64,000 bases of DNA from Dendrobium chrysotoxum (lineage: Eukaryota > Streptophyta > Magnoliopsida > Asparagales > Orchidaceae), in NCBI GenBank assembly GCA_019925795.1, contig CM034310.1, positions 20,356,764 through 20,420,763 on the forward strand, in the 5' to 3' direction. A program made the translations under genes and the position numbers. The notes under the pieces are model-generated. The model did not search any database and was not told the DNA's origin. It was given only the letters and a program-made list of their open reading frames with translations. Position 1 is the stretch's first letter; every line of letters starts with the position of its first letter. Shown here in pieces: positions 10,851 through 22,012 of this stretch.

Positions 10851-13845
10851 ATACTTGGATAGCTGATGTTCAAAGCATGTGATTGGAAATGCAAATTAAT
10901 TCATTTTGCTGGAGGCCAGGGCAGGAGGCAAGGTAACACTTGTAGATAATACCACCTGGAGAGTGGTGGGCTCAGGTATAATTGGTAATTCAAAAAAATT
11001 TATTATTAAAAATATTTTACTTGTAGATGGCTTGAAACACAATCTGCTTAACATCAGCCAGCTCTGTGATAAAGGCTTCAGCATAAAATTTTTATTAAGC
11101 AGCTGTATTATAAGCTTAAATGATAATATTATTTTGTAGGGAAAAATGATCAACAACATCTACATGCTTGATTTAAATAACATTGAATGTACTACTTCAT
11201 TATGATTAAAAATAATTACTGATGAATCTTATTTGTGGCATAGAAGATTATGTCAAGCAAGCATGAAATGCCTTAGGAAGATCACCCAAAAAGACCTAGT
11301 GAGAGGAATACCCAAACTAGAGTTTACTAAGGACCACCTGTGTGATGCCTGTTAGTTAGAAAAATAAGTCAAATCCTCTTTTCCCTCAATCAAAGATGAT
11401 ACCACTAGCAAATGCTTAGAAGTCCTTCACATGGATCTCTTTGGACCTGTCAATACTACAAGCCTAGGAGGGAAAGTCTTTGGGTATGTAATTATTGATG
11501 ATTATTTAAGGTTCACCTGGGTTAGATTCCTATCACATAAGAGTGAATCATTCAAGAAATTTAGTTCTTTCTCCACTTGGATTCAGAGGAAACTAGGTTA
11601 TAAAATTGCAACCATTCATAGTGACCATGATGGAGAATTTGAAAATGAGAAATTTGAATCTTTCTGTAAGAAGAAAGGCATATATCATAATTTTTCAGCT
11701 CCTAGGACCCCTCAGTAGAACGGGGTTGCTAAAAGAAAGAACAGGGCCCTAGTAGAAGCAGCTAAAGCCATGTTAGCTGGATACTCACTTCCTAAATATT
11801 TCTAGGCAGAAGTGATGAATACAGCCTATTATGTTATGAATAGGGTTAATCATAGATCCAAGCTAAATAAGACACTCTATAAAATCCTGAAGGGTAGGAC
11901 ACCCAATCTCTTTCACCTCCATATCTTTGGATGTAAAGTATTCATTCTGAATCATGAGAAGTCTCAACTAGGAAAGTTTGACCCAAAATCTGATGAAGGA
12001 GTGTTCCTAGGTTACTCATGTGTTGGGAAATCCTATAGAGTCTTTAATAAAAGAACCCTGGTAGTTGAGGAGACCACTCATATTATATTTGATGAATTTG
12101 ATAATTCTGGAGGGTTTGTGGTAGAAGAAGAAGAGGTTGTAGAAGTCACCTAAGGATTAGAATCTGTAAATATTGAGGAAAGGGTAGAACTTAAAAATAT
12201 ATTACCCAGAGAATGGAGATTATCTTTAAGTCATCCTAAAGAACTGATCTTAGGAGACCCATCTGAAGGTGTCAGAACTAGGCATGGCTTAAAAAAAAGT
12301 AAACCACTCTGCCTTCATTTCAATGATTGAACCCACCAACCTAAATCAAGCCCTATCTGATGAATTTTAGATCCTAGCCATGCAGAAAGAGTTAAACCAA
12401 TTTGTAAGAAATGATGTTTGGGAGCTAGCTGAAAGACTTAAGAACAAGAGTGTGGTTAGAACTAAATGGGTTTTCAAAAATAAAATAAATGATTCTGGTA
12501 ATGTGGTGAGAAGTAAAGTAAGATTAGTGGCTAAGGAATATAATCAGATAAAAAGGAATGACTTTGAAGAAACCTTTGCCCCTATAGCTAGATTAGAAGC
12601 CATTAGGGTGCTACTAGCTTTTACCTGTTATAAGGGATTCAAACTGTATCAAATATATGTCAAGAGTGCCTTTCTAAATGATATAATAAAAGAAGATGTG
12701 TATGTTGAATAACCCCCAAAATTTGAAAATTCATAATTTCCTAATCATGTGTTCAAATTAAAAAAAAGGCTTTATATAGACTAAAGCAAGCACCCAGGGC
12801 ATGGTATGAAAGATTAAACAATTTCTTACTAAAAAGAATCTTTGTTAAGAGGAGTATAAACACCATCCTATTTCTAAAAAAGGTAGGAGATGAATACTGA
12901 TTGTCCAAATCTATGTTGATGATATTCTGTTTAGATCTTGATAAAAATCTGTGTGATAATTTTTGAAAAACATTGAGTAAGGAGTTTGAAATGAGTTTTA
13001 TGGGAGAACTGACTTACTTTCTTGGATTTAGTATAAGGAAGAAGGGTGATGGAATTTTCCTTAGTCAAAATACATTAAGGACATCCTTAAGAAATATGAG
13101 ATGGATAAAGCCAAGCAAATCAACACTCCCATGAGTTCCATTATTCAGTTAGATAAGGATTCAAATGGAAAATCTGTAGATCAAAAGAAATATAGAGGAA
13201 TTATTGGATCACTTCTTTACTTGATTGCTAGCAGACCTGATATTATATTTAGTGTTTATCTCTATGCTAGATTTTAGGATTATCTAAAAGAGTCCCACTT
13301 GACTGTTGTTAAGAGAATTCTTAGATATCTCTTAGGGACCCAAGACTTAGGAATCTAGTATCCTAGACATAACACTTCCTTTGAAATCATAGGATATTCT
13401 GATTCAAGTTTTGTAGGATACAGGGTTGATAGAAAATTCACTTTTGGGACATGTCAATTCATAAGATAATCCTTAGTCTCCTGGTCAAGTAAAAAAAAAA
13501 ACTCAGTTGCACTATCTACTGTTGAAGCTAAATATATTGCCTTAGGAAGTTGTGTGGCCCAAGTCCTTTGGTTAAAGCAACAAATTCAAGATTTAGGATT
13601 ACCTGTAGGCATAATTTTAATCCTATGTAATAACACTAGTTTGATTTATATTTCAAAGAATCTAATCCAACACTCCATGACCAAACACATTGACATCAGG
13701 CACCATTTTATTAGGGACTATAGAGCTACACCATGTAGCCACGGAAAACTAACTTGTAGATATCTTTACAAGACCACTGGCCTTGGAAACCTTCAGCACT
13801 TTATGAACTAGATTAGGTGTGATAGATATTCATACTAAAAAATGA
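10851..13845 (+). pseudogene. pol: Copia A pol: protease, integrase, RT, RNase H
   Basis: The protease active site reads Y-L-D-S-stop-C-S (about 10855-10875), where GGA of DSG became TGA. After GGKVTLGDNT-like and LLNISQLCDKG motifs comes the gag-pre-integrase HHCC region (WHRRL-like, 11235-11350). The integrase core has MDLFGPV (11431), IDDYLRFTWV and HSDHDGEFEN. The catalytic Glu of the GVAERKN motif is Lys here, preceded by a TAG. RT has LNQFVRNDVWEL and WVFKNK, and the YVDD box at 12912-12923. RNase H ends GVIDIHT with a TGA at 13843-13845. The order INT-RT-RH defines Ty1/copia. Confidence 0.88.
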
Positions 13846-15151
13846 TGCTTTCTATTTATGTTTCTGTTCTTATTATTTGATTTGATTTATTTATTTATTT
13901 CTTTTTTATATGTTTTTGTTTTATGTTTTTAATTTCCTGATATTTTTCTTCAGTACTTTAAGAATCAGATTACTGCTCACTTCTACTGATGAACTTGCTT
14001 TTTAAATGAGATTTTTCCTTACTTTTATTTAGAAGCTTGTAAGCAGTAATTGACTCCTCTAAAATAATTAAAGGAAGAAACATTTATGATTGTTGATCTT
14101 CCTCTAACTCCTTTAATGGTATACTTTTCTTTTTGAATCAAAATCTATTTCAAAATTAAAAGTTGGACTATGAAATTGAGATCTCTTTTATCTTCCGATA
14201 ATAATTTATCTCATATGAATAATGTTTCAAATCAATGAATCACTTTCAAGTTTTCTTAATGAGGTGGTTGTATTTGTCATATAAATATGATTCTATTTTG
14301 TGGTTTACTCCTTATATTAGAGAGTTAGTTTTTCTTCTCTTATATCTGAAAGATAATCTCACAACTGAGAGTCTATAAAGGTTTTACAAGGAAGTAAGCT
14401 AGCAAAGAAATAAAAAGAGGTACAAAATAAGCCAAACACTAAAAAGATGCACAATGTTCGCCAATTAATAGCAAGAGACATAAAGGGTATCAAAAATTAA
14501 AAGATGTGTAAAGTGCGCTAAATAACTGAAAAAGAGACAGAAAATGAACCCACAAAGAAATAAGCTTCCTTCTCTATCAAATCTTTAAAATCTTAAAAGA
14601 ATCTATGTGCCACTTAATATTTTCAAACACTTTAGATTGAAAATCATGATTCCTAATTCATTACTTTGCAATACTATTTTATTAGATATTGTTTCTGGAA
14701 CAAATTTTACACAGATCACTTTTCTTATCTAATTTCTTTTTTCTAAATTAGATTTTTGTTTAAAAGGAACTTTAACCTATAAGGTGTCCGAGGTAGGGTT
14801 TACAAAATTAATTTTCTAATCTTTCTGGATTTTAGCATTGTCAATTCATTCTTATCAATTTTTAAATCTAAAATTAAGGAAAATTTATCATTTACTAGAG
14901 ATTGATTGATTTAAAAAAAAACCTTTTACTTATGTGATGTATTCTCTGTAGGTCAATTGCTTTTCTATTGTTTCCTCCTTTTTGTGATGTCAGAAGGGGG
15001 AGTAATAGTTTGTGTTGTTACTTAGTAGTGTGGTGTTACATGCATATTCTATTATATTAAAGTTTGTTTCATATTCAGTCTTTAATTTATTTTACACTTA
15101 GTGTTTGCTAGTTTGCACATCAATATTTGCCATCATCAAAAAGGGGGAGGT
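13846..15151 (+). repeat. Copia A post-pol spacer and polypurine tracts
   Basis: Non-coding. At 14410-14560 it has an array of about 30-37-bp degenerate units built on AAAAGATGYRYAAAGTGCGCC and GAGGCACAAAATGAGCCC themes, also found in C, D and E. Two purine tracts follow: GAAGGGGGAG (about 14992-15001), after a TCCTCCTTTTTGTGATG stretch, and AAAAAGGGGGAGG (15138-15150) abutting the LTR start. ORF3, present at this place in C, D and E, is missing. Repeated polypurine tracts are known for Sirevirus elements. Confidence 0.7.
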
Positions 15152-16251
15152 TGTTGCAAATCTGGGTATAAGCATTGTGATTTTGATGATAACAAATATT
15201 ATTATTTTACTTACCCTGCTATCTCCTATTGATTGAGTTTATTGTATATTTGCTTTATTTATTATGTGTTAACATTTCAGGTCCATAAGCTCACTTGTAA
15301 ACCAGCTCAAGATTGAGTAATTAGGATTGAGTCAGTCTGTAATTTCATTTCTAATACATTTTTTACTTTTTCTTGAGTTAAATGTACTATGATGGATCTT
15401 GAAGCTAAGTAACCTTGCACACACAAACTCAAGGGAGTGGTAAGTGAGTTATGAAAATTTTCAATTTTATGAACTAATCATACATGATGATTTATATCGT
15501 CCTAGATAATTAGTTTATCTCAAAACCCTAATTAGAGAGTCTGTGTCAAATCATCCTTGATGATCCCTATATCATATAGGATGATACATTTTAACTTTAG
15601 AAATAGGTCACCAATCATAATTTAGGCATGATTTTAAATTTCAAAATTTACTCTCATTGTATAAAATGATCACGATTGTCTTGGATGATTTATGACAATC
15701 ATGCCTAAATTGATCATATGATTAGAGGATTAATTATAATTAAATTGATCAATTAAATCATACAAGATGATTAGAGATGATCGTACTGTACAATCAAATC
15801 GTTGTATAGTACAATAATTAATTGTCACCCATCGTACATGACAAAAATTATAATTTTTCAACTAATCATCCTGATACCTCTACTTTGTACTGGATGACCC
15901 ATCTGCTAGATGGGATGATAATTAATCATTAAACATCATACTAGATGATTAATAGACAATCACAAACTAATCGTCCAGGATGATCAAAAGGTCATACGAG
16001 ATGATTATTTCAAAAACTTGAACTGATCGTACAGGGTAATACTGATCGTACTAGCTGAAAGGGATATTTTATAATAATCATACAGGATGATATTTGAATC
16101 TTCCTGGACAATCTTCACCACCAAATTAAAAATTAGGGAAATTTTTGAAGCCTCATATTTAAGCTCTCTTATTTGCTACAAAAAAATCTTTTGTTGCTAT
16201 TCTAATGTAAGAGAGCTTAGAGAAGGAGAAGGAGAGTTTGGGAGAGAGAGA

Positions 16252-16320
<69 letters not shown>

Positions 16321-16980
16321 TTGTGAGGGGGAGTTTGTGAGGGATTTCACAAAGGTTGCTCCAAGAAAGGATTTCATCATCTTCTTCAAGCTTCATCCTT
16401 GGTTCCTTAGTTGCTCTATGGAGATGATCTTCAGCATCAGATCAAGGTTCTTTGCCTACTCTAGGAAGGAGTAAAAGGATTCATGGTTCTCTGCCAATTC
16501 CATATGGGAGTAAAAGGATTTTGGGTTCTCTGTCTTTACCAGGAGGGTGAAAAAGGATTCAATGTTCTCTGCCTCATCGGGTCGGTGAAAAGATTTTGTA
16601 AGGGCTTCTCCACCTTACTGTAGGGGTAAAAGGAGAGACACTAACCGATTAGTGTAATACCTGGAAAGAAGATTTTTGGGGAGTGGACGTAGGTCAGATT
16701 TGACCAAACCACTATAAATTTTGGTGTGCTCTTTCTTATTACTTTTTCCACATTTTATTTCTACACTTATCTGTGATTTACTTTGTGGTTGAAATCTCTA
16801 ATTGTGTTGTTATTTTGAAATAAGATTTTCTTTCACATCAAGGATTATTATTTGTTTTAAAAATATTTAAAAAGGATAAAAAGATTTTCTTTTTGTTTAA
16901 GAATTTTTAAAACACCAATTTACCCCCCCTTTTAGCCTCGGGCTAGTTCTTTAGGGTTTCATAACCCTCATGAACTTTCA
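15152..16980 (+). repeat. 3' LTR of A
   Basis: 1829 bp, TG...CA. Palindrome field about 15470-16110. TATTTAAG at 16156-16163. A pure (GA)n tract of about 80 bp (16239-16318) is much longer than in the 5' copy. Hairpin array at 16446-16640 (TTTACC..GGTGAA, TACTCT..GGAGTA). U5 end CCTCGGGCTAG...GAACTTTCA. Open frames over the (GA)n tract encode only Arg-Glu or Ser-Leu repeats and are not genes. Confidence 0.9.
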
Positions 16981-16985
16981 TTATT

Positions 16986-17084
16986 TTGATGTAAGCATCT
17001 TTTTTTTTTAAATGACCAATTTATCTCCCTCTTGGTGTGCCTCGGGCTAGTTCTTTGTGGTTTATCAACCTTCTCAAACTTTCA
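16986..17084 (+). repeat. 5' LTR of B, last part
   Basis: Continues B's LTR after element A: TTGATGTAAGCATC, then the CCTCTTGGTGTGCCTCGGGC end and CTTTCA. It matches 19540-19637 of B's 3' LTR. Confidence 0.85.
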
Positions 17085-17086
17085 AG

Positions 17087-17098
17087 TGGTATCAGAAC
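17087..17098 (+). promoter_or_regulatory. Primer binding site of B (tRNA-iMet)
   Basis: TGGTATCAGAAC is one base off the plant initiator-Met-tRNA complement TGGTATCAGAGC. It is two bases after the LTR end. Confidence 0.85.
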
Positions 17099-17148
17099 TG
17101 GACTTAAAATTTAGGTTTTAAAATCTTCAAAAAAAGATCAGTGGCGCA

Positions 17149-18425
17149 TTATGGTAATCGAAATATTATGTAGGGGTTATTCTATAACCTGTCCACCACT
17201 GTTTGATAAAATACTATTTAATTTTTAAAAAATTTGCATGTCTACCTTTTTACAATCTATTGATTATCGCATATGGTTTTTACTACAAGAATGTTATTCT
17301 ACACCATCTTATTTGATTAATGGCATTAAAGAGGAATTGCCCTTTAATGATTGGAGTAATGAGGATAGAGACTTAGCTCAGTTAAATGCTAAATACTTAA
17401 ACTATTTTTTTGTGCTTTAAAGTAAAAAAATTATATACATGTATCAACCTGTACTATGGGGAAGGAGATATGGGATAAATTCTGCATAACCTACGAGGGA
17501 ACTAGTGAAGTAAAACAGTCTAGTTTAAACATCCTACTTCATGACTATGAACTATTTCACATGAAACCTAGTGAGTCAATTTCAAAAATGTACACTTGGT
17601 TTACACAAATAGTGACATCCATGCATGCATTGGGTAGAAAACTTTCTAATTCAGAAAAAGTTAATAAAATCCTACATTACCTGCCTAGTGTATATGATGC
17701 TAAAAATACTATAATTACTGAATCTAAGGATTTGAATGTCTATTCCATTAACAAGCAAGGAGTGAGTCAAAGGTAAAGTGATACAGGTGAAAAGAAGGAC
17801 AAAATAGTTGTACTTAAAGCAAATAAGTCAGCAAGTGACAGCTCTACAGATGAAGAAGAGGATGACATCATGTTGATGACATGCCAATTTAAAAGCTTCC
17901 TTAGGAGAAAACAAAAGTGTCATCAATAGTGGAATAAAGGTAAAAGAAATAAAAATTTTAAAGTGACATATGATGTTATTTATTTTAAATGCAGTAAGCT
18001 GGGACACTTGAGAATGGATTGCCCCAACCTAAAAGCTCACTCGAACAAGAAGAAGGGTGAAGAAAAGCCAAAGATCAAGAGGGGCAAGCAGAAGACACAG
18101 AAACTTTTTGGCCTGACTCCGCCTCATAATCTTTAGAATTGGAAGCAGAGGAGGAGGTAACAAACTTGTGTCTTATGGCTAATGATAAGCTTGATCAATC
18201 AGATCAAGATGGTGTATGTCAGCTTTCCTATGATGAATTATTTATTATTTTAGAGAAAATTCATTATTCATATAGGAAGTTAAAAAAGATGTATGCTAGT
18301 CTGAATACTAGTTTTAGTACATTACAAAAAGAGCATGCTAATTTGGTAAGCGAGCATTCTACTTTAGATAGCGATCATATGGCTTTACTAGATGAATTTG
18401 ATACTTTAAACAAAAAGTATCTTTA
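17149..18425 (+). pseudogene. gag: Copia B gag relic
   Basis: The expected start ATGGC is now GTGGC (about 17149). The N-terminal part (GYSIT.PPLFD, MSTFLQSIDYRIW) and the UBN2-type domain (EIWDKFCITYEGT, LLHDYELFHMKPSESISKMY, LPSVYDAKN) can be read across frameshifts. A knuckle at 17981-18022 has lost its first Cys (YFKC-x4-H-x4-C). The coiled-coil part (YRKLKKMYASL, LQKEHANLVSEHS) is open at 18139-18425. At about 18426 the reading frame runs into LTR sequence, the edge of a deletion that removed pol. Confidence 0.82.
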
Positions 18426-19637
18426 TGAACCAAACTGTATAACGATAAAAGCACTAGATAATTGATAGAGATAATTTCCAATCATCCTAGGAATCATCCT
18501 GTATGAACAAAGATAAAGTAAGTAGATCATACTGGATGATCTTAGGATTGTACTGTACGACATGTCCAAAAAGTTGAACAGATTATTTGAAATGATTGTT
18601 TACATCCTACTGGATAGGACTCATTTTTGAACTGATTGTACTGTACAACATTATATTGAGCTGTACGAACAGAAGAGAACTCACTTCAATTTTAGGGTTT
18701 TTTGAATCTCCTTACTTAAGCAACTTTTATAACTTCATTTTAAAAAATAAGTGAGAGGATTGTGTGACTACTGAAGGAACTCTGAGAGAGGTGCTTTTGA
18801 GAGAAAATTAGAGTTTTAGAGGAAGGAGAATATGAAATTGAGCGTGAGGGAGAAGGAGTGTGAGGGGATCACATGGTGTCTTTGGGTTAGCTATACCCTT
18901 ACTCCTCATATGGCCTTAGTGAGTCCTAGAAAGCTCTCTTGGGAGAGAGGCTTCTAAGTTAAGATCTCGAAGTACTTTGCCTTCTCCTTGAGGGTGTAAA
19001 AGATTGGAGGTTTCCCTTCTCCATGAGGGAGAAAAAGATTGGAGGTATGCTTCCTTTTCCAGGAGGGAGAAAAAGCTTTGGGTTCTCTGCCTTCTCCAGG
19101 AGGGAGAAAAATGATTCATGGTTTGCTGCCATCACTAGGAGGGTGACATAGCTTTCGGCACTCCGTTGCACCAGCTTTTGGTGGAAGGGATTTTGTAAAG
19201 GCTTCTCCGCCTTACTGTGGTGGAAAAAGGAGAGTCACTTAGTGTTAGTGCAATACCCGGAGGGGAGAACTCTGCAGAGTGGACGTAGGTCAAGGTTGAC
19301 CAAGCCACTATGAAATTTCTACTGTATTTTTTCCTTTTCGCACTTTTACTTTTTCTACAATTTATTTTTGTGATAATTACATGGGAAAATTATGATTATT
19401 ATTTTATTTTTAAAGTCAGAATATCATCATAGTTAATTTAGTATATTTGATAAAATCATTCACTTCCATAATTAACTAGAACTTGGTATTGTCAATTACC
19501 GAACTTTTTATTTCAAGAATATTGTCATTGTTGTTTTGAAGTAAGCATCTTTTTTTTTTAAATTATCAATTCACCCGCCCCCTCTTGGTGCACCTTTGGC
19601 TAGTTCTTTGAGGTTTAACAACCTTCTCAAACTTTCA
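18426..19637 (+). repeat. 3' LTR remnant of B
   Basis: Corresponds to B's 5' LTR from about 6975 on (GATTGATAGAGAT followed by TTCCAATCATCC) to its end CTTTCA at 19637. The first roughly 750 bp of the LTR are missing. It contains part of the palindrome field and the hairpin array (18975-19235) with TTCTCC..GGGAGAA, TCAC..GTGA and CACC..GGTG stems. The 19540-19637 stretch is unbroken and serves as the reference for A's insertion site in the other copy. Confidence 0.85.
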
Positions 19638-19642
19638 CTACC

Positions 19643-20616
19643 TACAGACACTCAACTACCCTATACCCAATATTACCACATTGTCTAGTCATTTTATGGC
19701 ATTAGCCAAAATGCATCCTACCATAGCTCTGGTACATAATTTCCCCACTAATAAAACTTCTAAATCTAGTAATGCGACCACTGTAAACTGTAACTAACGG
19801 TTCGTCTCTCCTTGAATATCTAGGTCTAAACCTACTCTTTTTTCTAAAAAATTAGCTACTGATGCTTCACTACCAAACCTTTTCCTACTATTAGCCCACA
19901 ACTACTATGTAGCCAACAGATCATTCTCAATCAGACAGTCCCTCTCTATCAACTCAAAGAAGTCTGTAATGTGAAAAAGAATTAATGGTTGCCTTAGACT
20001 ATTCTGTAGCCCTCTCAAAAACTTATACACTTCTCCTCAAAAGTGCTAATCAATTGGGGAGCATACATGGCTAGTGTAGTGAACTCTGTCTCATACTACA
20101 TAACTGTCCTGCTATCCTGAGCCAATCTCAAAGAAGTTTCCTATATTTGCTGCATCATATACGGAGGTGTAAACCCTACTCAAAAAATATTTATAAGCTC
20201 ATCTCAAGTGATCAATGTGTTTAGCCTCTCTTGGAACTTCTCTCCTTATTCTGACCTAACCACTAGTGCTCAACCTCACCATCCAATAGAAATACAACCA
20301 ATTGTACCTTCCTCATAGTAGGACATTGTATCCCATAAAAAATTTTTACTAGCCTCATCATTCTATCTTCTACTTCTATGGGCTCAACCACACCGTCAAA
20401 CCTAGGAGGCTTCAACCTCAAAAATATCTATAAATGCATGTCAATATTATCATATCTAATAGAGAAAATCTTACTCTAGGCCTCACCCATTAACTATACC
20501 ACCAGACTCACAAACTGAGAAATGGAATCAAAACTAACAGTAGGGGTAGTATTCCTTACTGCTTCTGCCTTACTAGCACTATGCAAATCTGTCATATCTA
20601 ATTTTTGTGGATCCAT
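19643..20616 (-). pseudogene. gag: Ty3/gypsy (element G) gag
   Basis: The minus strand starts ATG at 20616 (MDPQKLD). It has the retrotransposon-gag core FLRLKPPRFDG, DRMMRLVKIF, QCPTMRKVQ and LLDGEVEHW-like, then TVMEYETEF-like (first Glu is a stop), LAMYAPQLI and EEKCIKF. These are the conserved chromovirus gag motifs. Stops are scattered. It continues left of element B at 6216. The gag protein would build the particle; this copy cannot. Confidence 0.85.
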
Positions 20617-20760
20617 TAGATAACCACCTAGATAGAAGATAACTGAGCAGACATGCATATGAAAATAAGTAGAAATAAATTCCTAAATACTACCCATAAC
20701 CACCTCACTTGATAACAAATCTTTTCATATAGCATTGCTTTATAATCAATCCCCCAAAAC

Positions 20761-20778
20761 CACTACTCTACCACCAAA
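20761..20778 (-). promoter_or_regulatory. Degraded primer binding site of G
   Basis: On the minus strand TGGTGGTAGAGTAGTGG resembles the tRNA-iMet complement TGGTATCAGAGC(A)GTGG with about four differences. It lies between the LTR edge at 20789 and the gag start. Tentative. Confidence 0.4.
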
Positions 20779-20788
20779 AAGGAGATAT

Positions 20789-22012
20789 TGAAACACAACC
20801 CAATATGACCCACAGATAGAACATGTCATATCATGTTAACTTATGATGGACCATCCCAAGATTAAATTTTTAAGGGGTTTTCTTTCATTTAAAAATTGAA
20901 ATAGATAATAGAGCTTCTAATTAACTTCTAGTAAGTTGAAGAAAATACTCATCCATGATTTATTTTTATTTTATTTATCATCAAAATGTATATAAACAAC
21001 TATAGTGAATGGCTATTAATGTAAATAGAAAAATTGAATAGCTAGCCATGATTGTACAAACTTAAACATATCAGATCCTGAATACTCAGCTACTAAGTGG
21101 GCTTATTCTCCTTTCTTGAGCTTGAAACAAAAAATAGAGCATGTGTGAGCTAACACAACTCACTAGGTCACACCCACCAATCTAAATTTTTAAATATTCA
21201 CTTATTGTGCATTTAACTGAATTTAAAGGTAGTTCATAAGAAATTTATCATACTAAGTATATTATTAATTATAGATAACAAAAATAAGTTAGTCTATGCA
21301 TTAAAAGTAAATAAATAAATATTTTTATATCATAATAGAAATTATAGATTTTTTGTAAGACCTTATGACTCCCATCAAAAATAGATATCAAAATTCATGC
21401 CCTTATGACTCCCTATACTAGCATATCAAAAAATAGGCCCATATGACTCCTTATGCATTCCACACCAGAACTTCCTCCAACATTAACACTCCACAGAATC
21501 ACACAATTGAAGTGAGATAAGCACATATAGCATTGCATTACAAAAAATTAAATATAAATGAATGAACTTTAGAAATTTACATAATACTTTATCTGTAGAA
21601 AACAAATTAACTATTGAGCAAAACTTCACAGTTTCAAGATTTTACTAGATTATTAGAGATTATTCAAAGCACTATTTTAAATATTTCATTACACTATAAT
21701 ATTATTTTTTAGAGTCAAAATTATTTTCTAACTTAATAAAATAATGCACTTTTCAAACTATTTGGTAAGAATTAAAAAAAAGCATAAATGTTTAGAATCA
21801 TTGTCTCTATAACATATATAAAGTAACACAATTAAATTTTAGTGGTTGTAAAGTTATTTTCATTTTTACACTATAAAATTACAAATTTAATCCAAAAATT
21901 CCAAAATTTATATATTTTTGAAAATTGAGATTGGCAGAACATGACCTACATTGATTCGAACAACATTTACAACTGGGCTAATAGCAAAACATAACCTGAA
22001 GTAACCCAAACC
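20789..22012 (-). repeat. 5' LTR of gypsy G, 3' part
   Basis: AT-rich, no coding. The left edge TGAAACACAACCC gives the LTR end ...GTTTCA on the minus strand. It is interrupted by element C; 22008-22012 (AAACC) is C's target duplication, and the LTR resumes at 45240. Taken together the two pieces make about 1.6 kb. Assignment rests on position (outside the gag and primer site) and TG...CA ends, not on a second LTR copy. Confidence 0.55.

Larger units (their letters stand above)
8079..16980 (+). mobile_element. Copia element A (8.9 kb, SIRE-like, ORF3 deleted), nested in B's LTR
   Basis: The ends are TGTTGCAAATCT...GAACTTTCA, flanked by a perfect TTATT duplication (8074-8078 and 16981-16985). 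Joining the flanks recreates B's LTR (compare the unbroken 3' copy around 19530). The order is truncated 5' LTR, gag from mid-domain, protease, integrase, RT, RNase H, non-coding spacer, polypurine tracts, 3' LTR. Compared with C and D, the whole ORF3 and its palindrome block are absent, and the 5' LTR end, primer site and gag start are deleted. Many stops. Confidence 0.92.
6222..19637 (+). mobile_element. Copia element B, SIRE-like, internally deleted; hosts element A
   Basis: Its 5' LTR starts TGCTGTAATTTAG at 6222, is broken by A at 8078/16986 and ends ...CTTTCA at 17084. Then follow a primer site (TGGTATCAGAAC, 17087-17098), a gag relic, and a 3' LTR remnant ending ...CTTTCA at 19637. Flanking repeats CAACC (6217-6221) and CTACC (19638-19642) differ by one base. 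Everything from mid-gag through pol to the first part of the 3' LTR is missing. Without A, B is about 4.5 kb. It sits in gypsy G between protease and gag. Confidence 0.85.

Noticed and set aside
16087..16474. Arg-Glu and Ser-Leu repeat open frames
   Set aside because: They translate the (GA)n tract of A's 3' LTR; the 5' LTR copy lacks the frame.
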